The notes under the pieces are model-generated. The model made no database searches and was not told the origin of the DNA. It saw nothing but the letters and a program-made list of their open reading frames with translations. From contig JAHDVF020001510.1 of assembly GCA_022606425.2 (NCBI GenBank), positions 979,001 through 1,043,000 of the forward strand: a stretch of 64,000 nucleotides of DNA, in the 5' to 3' direction. The stretch is from Lepidostoma basale. Taxonomy: Eukaryota > Arthropoda > Insecta > Trichoptera > Lepidostomatidae. The translations under genes and the position numbers were made by a program. Of this stretch, positions 51,101 to 60,100 are shown piece after piece (position 1 is the stretch's first letter; each line of letters opens with the position of its first letter).

Positions 51101-54100
51101 CTTAATAACCCTTTCATTATTTTGTTCGTAACACTTTCAATCGCACCGCATTCACTTTTAATATTTAAATTTGACACTATATCATGTACAGATTCAATAC
51201 ACATTCGTTTAAGAAATCTCATATCTACTGCATTTATTATATTTTCATCCTTCTTTTGCCATCTCCATAATTCACTTCGGAACTGGCAAAAGAAGGATGA
51301 AAGTAGAATAAATGAAACTGGTGGCAAGAGCGCATGACGTGCCAAAGTTCATGGTTCACAGGATGGACACGATCCTCAATTATGAGGAATACGACTGAGG
51401 AGAAAGAAGAATAGTAGTATAATGTGGGGATATTGGAACATATCGAAAATGGGGCTTGATAATACTTATTTTCTAATGTGAAAAAAAGACTTTGGGACTC
51501 TCAGTTATAGATATTATCATAAATCTAACCGTTCACATAAACGTTTTGTTTTATATGGACGAATTCCACTATACGGATTTTTTTCGTCATATGACGATTC
51601 TCACCGTGTGAAAATTCGTTGAGAAATTTAAATATTTTGTTGACATATCAGCCATAAGATTATCGGCTACAAATAGCTCGTAAACTACCGGTTTGTTTGA
51701 ATCAATTTACATACCAAAGAACCGTAGGATTTCGATGCGAATACGGCTTTTTAATGGACTGGTTGAATCATGAGAACGCGCTTTAAACCATAGTAATCGC
51801 AGTTTAAAAATAAGTTTAAAATAATTTAAGAATTTATTGAGAGTTGAGGCATTAACACTGTGGAATTCCATTGTCATACACTTTGGAATTGAAAAATAAC
51901 GCTATTTATTTTCCACTCCAATATTAAATATCACGACGTGATTCGGAGGAGACCTAATGTATAAATATATAACAAATAAATACTTATTAAAACGCATATT
52001 AAAATCGATACAATACATTTCAATCAAGATTTTTTTTACCTGGACTAATTACTTTAAGAACTAATAATATACAGGTATGCTTTGTAAACGCCACTCACAC
52101 TTATTAAAAAAAATAGAAATTAAATATCAAACATGTTTGGGACTAACCAGCCCTTCATCCGTGATATTATATAATCATCGCAAACCAAAACCTATCAAAA
52201 AAAGCTAGAATGGCAGTGCACAATGGTATTCTTCTACCGACCCTTATGTATGGAAGCGAAGCATGGAACTGGCAAAATAAGGATGAAAATAGAATAAATG
52301 CAGTAGAAATGAGATCTCTTAGACGAATGTGTTGATACTCTGTGTATGATAGAGTGACGAATGATAATATAAGAAGTGAATGCGGTGCGAATGATGGTGT
52401 CATGAACAAAATAATGAAAGGATCATTAAGATGGTTTGGACATACGGAAAGAATGAATGAAGAAAGAATGGTAAAAAAATATATATGTTAGCGATGTAAA
52501 TGGAACCAGAAATAGAGGAAGACCGAGGAAAACGTGGCACGATCAAATAAATCAGATATTGAATGTCGGCCATGTGAGGAGTCAGAGAAACCGACGCGCG
52601 TGCATGACACGATGTATGAATGTTGAGGAAGCGAGAGAAATATGTCAGGAAAGAAAAGTATGGCAGTCCATTCTTTCTGCCTACCCCTTCGAGGAGACGG
52701 CGTGATGGTTTTATGATATCACTGATGAAAGGCAGGTTAATCCGAAACATGTTTGATATTTAACTTTAATTTTTACAATAAATGTGAGTGTTGTATGCAA
52801 AGTATATAGAAAAAGAAACATTAAACAAATACAACACAAAGTTATGGCGAACATAGAAGAATGATATTTTATTTATATTTATATAATATCACTGATGAAG
52901 GGCTTGTTATTCCGAAATAGGTTTGATATTTTATTTATATTTTTTAAGTGGTTGTTAATAAAGTGGTTGTATACTTAGTATATAAAAAAACATTAAACAT
53001 GTATTATACATCACAAAGTTATGACGAATATAGAAGAAAAATAAAAACTATTGAATTCGCATGCATTAATTTAGATTTCGCATCGTCACCAGACAGCTTC
53101 CAAACAATTGAAGTCCATTACAACGAGATAACAGCTTCAATTTATATCATTTTATATAAATATTTAAATCTGCAGTACATGGGATGGTCCCACGAGTAAT
53201 CTGCCCATCTGCGCGGAAGGATAGATAAAGCCATAAACGCATTTTTGCTCTCTGCACGTGAAATAAAATTTAACCGCGGATGTATTTCCGGCTCATAAAT
53301 TTCGCGAAATTCAGTGTAATTATTTAAGCACCTCCAATGTAGAATCCAACAAAAGAGTCAGTATTCGACAGTTGAGTGGTGCAATCCTTAAAAGTACTAG
53401 ACTAACATAATAATTAAACTAACAAACTAACTAACTAACCATCACGCCATCTCCCCGAAGGGGTAGGCAGAACGAATGGACTAACACACTTTTCTTTCCT
53501 GACATATTTCTCTCGCTTCCTCAACATTCATACATCGTGTCATGCACGCGCGTCAATTCTCTGACTCCTCACATGGCAGACATTCAATATTTGATTTATT
53601 TGATCGTGCCACGTTTTCCTCGGTCTTCCTCTATTTCTGGTTCCATTTACATCATTAACATATAATTTTTTTTCCATTCTTTATTCATTCATTCTTTCCA
53701 TATGTCCAAACCATCTTAATGATCTTTTCATTATTTTGTTCATGACACCATCATTCGCACCGCATTCACTTCTTATATTTTCATTCGACACTCTAGCATA
53801 ATAATTAACTATTAAATTATTCAAATTGACAGGAAGAAATACACATAAAGATTCTATAAATCACGAAAATTTGATATTTGATATATTATTGTAATACCTG
53901 ATGATGTCATCATAGGTTGATGAAACATCTGTCGCGTAAAATAAAATACAATTGTGATACAAAAAACAAAGTTTATTCATTAACAGTTTAAAATGTTAAG
54001 GTATCATAATATTTCGGGAAAAACAATGGACTATTTAATAATTAACTAATTAAAGTAAGATATAGTTAAATATTTATTGTGTTACACTTTAGAAATAGAA

Positions 54101-57100
54101 TATAACGTTGTTTATGGTATAATCCACAAAATATAAAAAAACACGATAATTCTACAGAGGATACCTCCATCTTCAGGTGTAAATATATAATAAAAACGAA
54201 ACAAAGAAAGACTAATAAAAAACGTATTTAAAAATCGATACAATATAAACGAACAATACATTTAAATACATATATAAAAATGAACCTGGACTAATTTCTA
54301 TTAGTACTATTAATTATTTTTTTATCTGATTTAGATATTTGGCAAAAAAGTGGTGTTTACAAAATAAAATATAAGGATTGTGACGCTTTTTACATAGGCA
54401 AAACAGGACGAACATTTAAATCATGTATTGACGAACACAAACATGTTTACACCATATTTTGTAGATTATTAACAACGTTATTTTCAATTTGACGACCTTC
54501 GTGACCGAGTGGTAAGTGCATTGACTGCCACCCCGAAGGTTCCGGGTTCGATTCCCGGCGAGGGCAGTGTGATTGTCACACTGTCTTTGGTCTGAGGTAG
54601 AATTCGCGTGACAAAAAATGGCGATAGATTAGCTACCTATCACATATCACGAGAATCACTATGATAGCTATAATAATACCCTTGACATCGATTTGGCTCC
54701 TGCTGTCATGATGTGAAGAGCGATTCAACAAAATAATAATAATAATAATAATAATTTCCAAAGTGTATTACTATGGAATTCCACAGTGTTAATGCCTTAG
54801 TGTCCCCACGACATTGACGAACATTTGGGAGAGAGTTTGATTGATTTCTCTCCATAGTGGTGTCCTAGGAAAGTTGACCGAAGTAGTCTCCTTCTGGGGA
54901 ATTTTCTGTTAGGGCTACCTACCCCTAGCTGGGGGGTTCCGGTTTTAAGGTGCCGAACCCTCGCCCTTCATCCTTTCCCTATCTGCTATGACATTGTTGT
55001 TAATATGGCGAGGGCAGTGTGATTGTCAAACTGTCTTTGGTCTGGTGTAGAATTCACGTGACAATAAAATGGCGATAGATTAGCCATTTATCACATGTCA
55101 CGAGAATCAGTATGATAGCTATAATACCCTTTAACATCGATTTGGCTCATGCTGTCATGATGTAAAGAGCGAATCAACAAAATACTAATAATAATAATAA
55201 TATCAGTGGCCACATTGCCCGGGGCTCGCGGTGTCTAAGACCACTCGTGGATGCAAGGAAGTAAGACTATTGGTAGTGTTGCTGATGGAATGCAACTGTG
55301 GCATTACGCGGCATTTTATAGGAGCACATTTTCCAGCGAAATACCCTAACAAATTAAAAAACAAACAGCTAAAGATACAAATTAAAATTTATAACAAAAT
55401 ACGTTTGTTCTGTTTGGTGTTGAAATTGTATAAGTTTTTTGTTTATGTAGATGACAACTGTGAAAACTCTCTGCATAAATAAAAAAACTATTATAATTTC
55501 AACACCAAAGAGCACAAACTTATTTTTTTATGAATAGTAAGTCTTCCAATTTGTAACTTAGGTTATTTGTAACACCGGATGATGCCAACATTGGTAGGCG
55601 AAACAGCTTTCGTGACAAATAAAAAATGTGATATTATAATAGTGTTTTAAATTTTAACCGCTAATAAAGTTGAAATATAATAATGTTCCGGCCAAAACAA
55701 CTAAAAATATTATTATAAATATTGTCTCGACAGATGGAACCTTTTATTGCGTTTAATTCTACCAAAAACATGTTTTTCATACTATGTAACAAAAACTGTA
55801 TGTAACAAGAAATGTTTTTAGTTGTATTGTGAGAATAACCATATTTGAGTTTGTTTAAGAATTATAACTAACTAACTAACCATCACGCCGTCTCCCCGAA
55901 AGGGTAGGCAGAAAGAATGGACTGCCACACTTAAATCGATGCGGCACTCCATCCTTCTCTTTTCGCCATCGCGAGAGACGCGAGAGAGAATTATATAATT
56001 TAATAACTAATAATGTTTCTTTTTTTTACTTTGTACACAACATTAACTTTATTAAAAAATAAAAATAAAAAAACAAACATGTTTCGGACACATAAGCCCT
56101 TTATCAGTGATCATTTATGTGAATTCATAAACATTTGTGATTTTTTTAATGTATAATAGATTAGTACTATTTATATCATTGATGAAGGTGTTCTAAAACA
56201 TACCACATTCATGAAAAATTTGTTTAAATATTTATTTGGTTTATATGTACAATAATTAACAACACTGATGAAGGGTTTCTGTGTTAGAAATATGTTTGTG
56301 TTAATTTAATTTTAATGTAGTGTTGTTTACCATACACAGAAATAAACACTGTTCAAAGTTAGAATCATTTCTTTAAAAATATCGTTTTATTTAATAACTA
56401 ACAAACTAACCATCACGCCGTCTCCTCGAAGGGGTAGGCAGAAAGAATGGACTGCCACACTTTTCTTTCCTGACATATTTCTCTCGCTTCCTCAACATTC
56501 ATACATCGTGTCATGCACGCGCGTCGGTTTCTCTGACTCCTCACATGGCCGACATTCAATATTTGATTTATTTGATCGTGCCACGTTTTCCTCGGTCTTC
56601 CTCTATTTCTGGTTCCATTTACATCGCTAACATATATATTTTTTTAACATTCTTTCTTCATTCATTCCTTCCATATGTCTAAACCATCTAAATGATCCTT
56701 TCATTATTTTGTTCATGACACCATCATTCGCACCGCATTCACTTCTTATATTTCATTCGATACTCTATCAACACATTCGTCTAAGAGATCTCATTTCTAC
56801 TGCATTTATTCTACTTTCATCCTTCTTTTGCCAATTCCATGCTTCGCTTCCATACATAAGGGTCGGTAGAAGAACACCATTGTGCACTGCCATTCTAGCT
56901 TTTTTGGATAGGTTTTTGTTTGCGATGACAACTTTAAGTGCACCATTCACTTTGTTGCCTGCCCCAACCCTTCTTTCAATATCCCTCTCCACTCGCCCAT
57001 CTCTTGTAAACATACTACCTAAATACACGAACTCAACTACTTGCTCCAAATTTTCACCATTCACGCTAATGTTGCAAACTATCATGTATTTAATTTAATT

Positions 57101-60100
57101 ACTTTTTATAATACAAAATATACGCAAATATAGAACAGACTCATCATATAAATGTTAAAATATAACGTTTTGGTTTATTCAAGTACTGTGTTGATTTAAT
57201 AATCAATAAAAGAAGCTCGCCTATCGAATCTGTTTAATATCCAAACCAGTCCACCGCCTATTTGGAGTTTAAGGCCACTTTCACCTTTTATAATTACAGA
57301 TTTATACGATTTTAAGTGGGCGATAAATCGTAAAATCGTTAGCCATAAGCGCCCGGCCGCATAGCCGATCCAAAGTGAATGATCTTAAACCAACAATGCA
57401 AAAACGCCGCATAAAAATGTCGTTTGTTCGTGATCAGCGAGTTTGAACTAGTTAATCTTGTTTGTGGGTTATCGCGCCATATGAATTCGTATCCATATAC
57501 CATCAAACGTCAACAAAATACATTTTCTCCGGAAAGGTAGGCAGAGAGAATAGCCCGCCAAACCACTCTTTCCTGACACATTCAAACAGCGAACACTTAT
57601 ATTGAAAGCGAAACATGTCATACCCGTAAAATATAATAAAATATCTAGAAATCAGACGTTTTCGAATTATTATTTTATATTGAGTTTTACATAATTGAAG
57701 AAACAAGGAATATTTTTTAGAATATAAACTAATTTACCTACTTTATTTTCTTTTTTATATACTTTGTATACAACACTAACTTAAAAAATAAAAAATTAAA
57801 TATCAGACATGTTTCGGACAACCCGGTCCTTCCTCAGTGATATTATAAAGATATTTCAAATATTATAAAATTGTTTACAAATATGATCAGTTTTGACAGA
57901 TGTTATAAAAAATAACTCTTTGTAACATCTGTCAAAACTGATCAAATTTGTAAACAATTTTATAATACTTTAAATCTCTTAAAATATCACCGAGGCAGGG
58001 CTGGGTAGTCCGAAACATGTTTGATATTTAATTTTAATTAGTTTAAAAAGTGAGTGATGTATACAAAGCAAATAAAAAAAGAATAATGTAAAACATCTAC
58101 AACACAAAGTATGGCGAATATAGAAGTAATTTACTTCAATTTATTGAAAGTTAAGGCATTAACACTGTGTAATTCCAATGTAATACACTTTGGAATTGAA
58201 AAATAACGCTGTTTATTTTACACTTAAATATTTATATAATTTATATCATTACTTATAATTATTATGTATTTATTACTGTTAAAAAATTAGTCAGTTAATT
58301 TTTTTTAAATTCAAATCTATTGTTCCTTTGAATTGTATCGATTTTTAAATACGTTTTTTGTTATATATTTACACATGAAGATATAGGTCTCCTTTGAATG
58401 ATTTGAAGTGGAAAATAAACAGCGTTATTTTTAAATTCCAGAGTGTATTAATTTACTTCGTATTAATTAATCAATACCAATTTTTATTGGTATTGATTAA
58501 TTAATACGAAGTTTTTTAAAAGTTTTATTATATTTTATGGGAATGACATTTTTCGTCTTACTGAGGCATTATCCAATGCGAAATTATCGTATATCATTTC
58601 TGTAAAACAAAATAAAATTTCTGGAAAACAGACGTTTTATTTATTGTTTCTCGAACAATGATTTACAACTTCAAATTAAATGATTAATTCGAATGAAAAC
58701 GCAAATTTCCTAGAAGTTTTTTATGTAATATTTTACGAGAATTATATGTTTTGCCTTTTAATGCCTTAGAAAGGCGAAACATGTGATTTCCCTGCTTCAT
58801 TCTTTAATGATTTGAATTAACTTAACTTCGTCTTAACTAGTCTTTGCCTAAATTTTTACTTTAACTGTATTAACATTTTCGTAGGTTTATGTCAATTATT
58901 TGTATCAACAAAAAATGTAATGGAATTAACTCCGTCGAAAGCAAAATAAAAAAACATAATTTGAAAAAAATATAATAAAGCTTCTAGAAAACAGACGTTT
59001 TTATTCGTATTAATGAATTTAATTTTATATTTGATTCCTTTATTTGGCAGCTCCATTCAGGTTTTTAACCATATTATTATCTTGTTTGACAGATTCTGCA
59101 TGAAATAAGTGTTACGAATTTGAATATCTTTGTAAAATTGTTCTGGAAGAAGAAATGTATCTTGATAATACAGTTTGCGGTAAGAAACACAACCAGATAC
59201 AAGTTTCAACAATGCTTGCGAAAAAATACATAGAGAAACAGTGAACGCCTCCCGCTAAGCAGATTAAAAGCAGTTTGCATACCGTCACGCGAAATTCTTT
59301 GACTAAGTACCTGGCGGCATTTTTAATAAAACTATACTCACATTTAAAACATTGCTAAATTTATACTTATTTATTGTTATAGCCTTATTTGATATATTTC
59401 TAGAGGATTGTTTCTCCTGTGAGGTGGATTCCCAGCTGTCCTTCCATCTTTTAGGAGGTCTTCCACGAGGATGAGTCCCGTGAGGCTGATTATGTAGTGA
59501 AAAATAGGGAAGTCTGGTAGTGGACTCTCTCGAAAATAGGCGAACAATTAATGATATGATGTTGCTTCACAAAATCATTCACTTTAAAATAGACAACTCC
59601 GAACTTCTTAGTAAATTATTACTGAATACCCCTGTGCTTCGCACAAGACACACTGCTAACCAAATATTCCACCTTCCTGCTTATCGGACTAACGACGCTC
59701 AGAGTGCGGCGGTGTACCGGACGTGCGACATGTACGAGGTCTGTTCAAAAAGTATCGCGAATTTTATATTTTTTCAAAAAGTATTTATTTATTCATGAAT
59801 ATCTATTTTGTCCCCTTCAAAGTAATTCCCCTCGGATATAATACATTTATGCCAACGTTTTTTCCAATCCTCGAAGCACTTAAAAAAATCATTTTTTGTG
59901 ATCTTGTTCAGCTCCTCCTTCGATGCCGTCTTTATCTCCTCAATCGTGGCGTAGCGTCGTCCTTTCATGGGCCTCTTCAGTTTTGGAAACAGGAAAAAGT
60001 CACAGGGGGCCAGGTCTGGGGAATACGGTGGCTGCGGCACCATTACTGTGTTGTTTTTGGCCAAATATTCGCGCACAAGCAACGATGTGTGAGCAGGGGC

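Larger units (their letters stand above)
57760..58130. mobile_element. HHR type P1 element: inverted pair with complete outer blocks
   Basis: Outer left TTTATATACTTTGTATACAA, hammerhead (minus), centre ATGATCAGTTTTGACAGATG / CATCTGTCAAAACTGATCAA, hammerhead (plus, decayed), outer right GATGTATACAAAGCAAATAA and CAACACAAAGTATGGCGAAT. It is the clearest example of the P1 unit. Confidence 0.72.
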
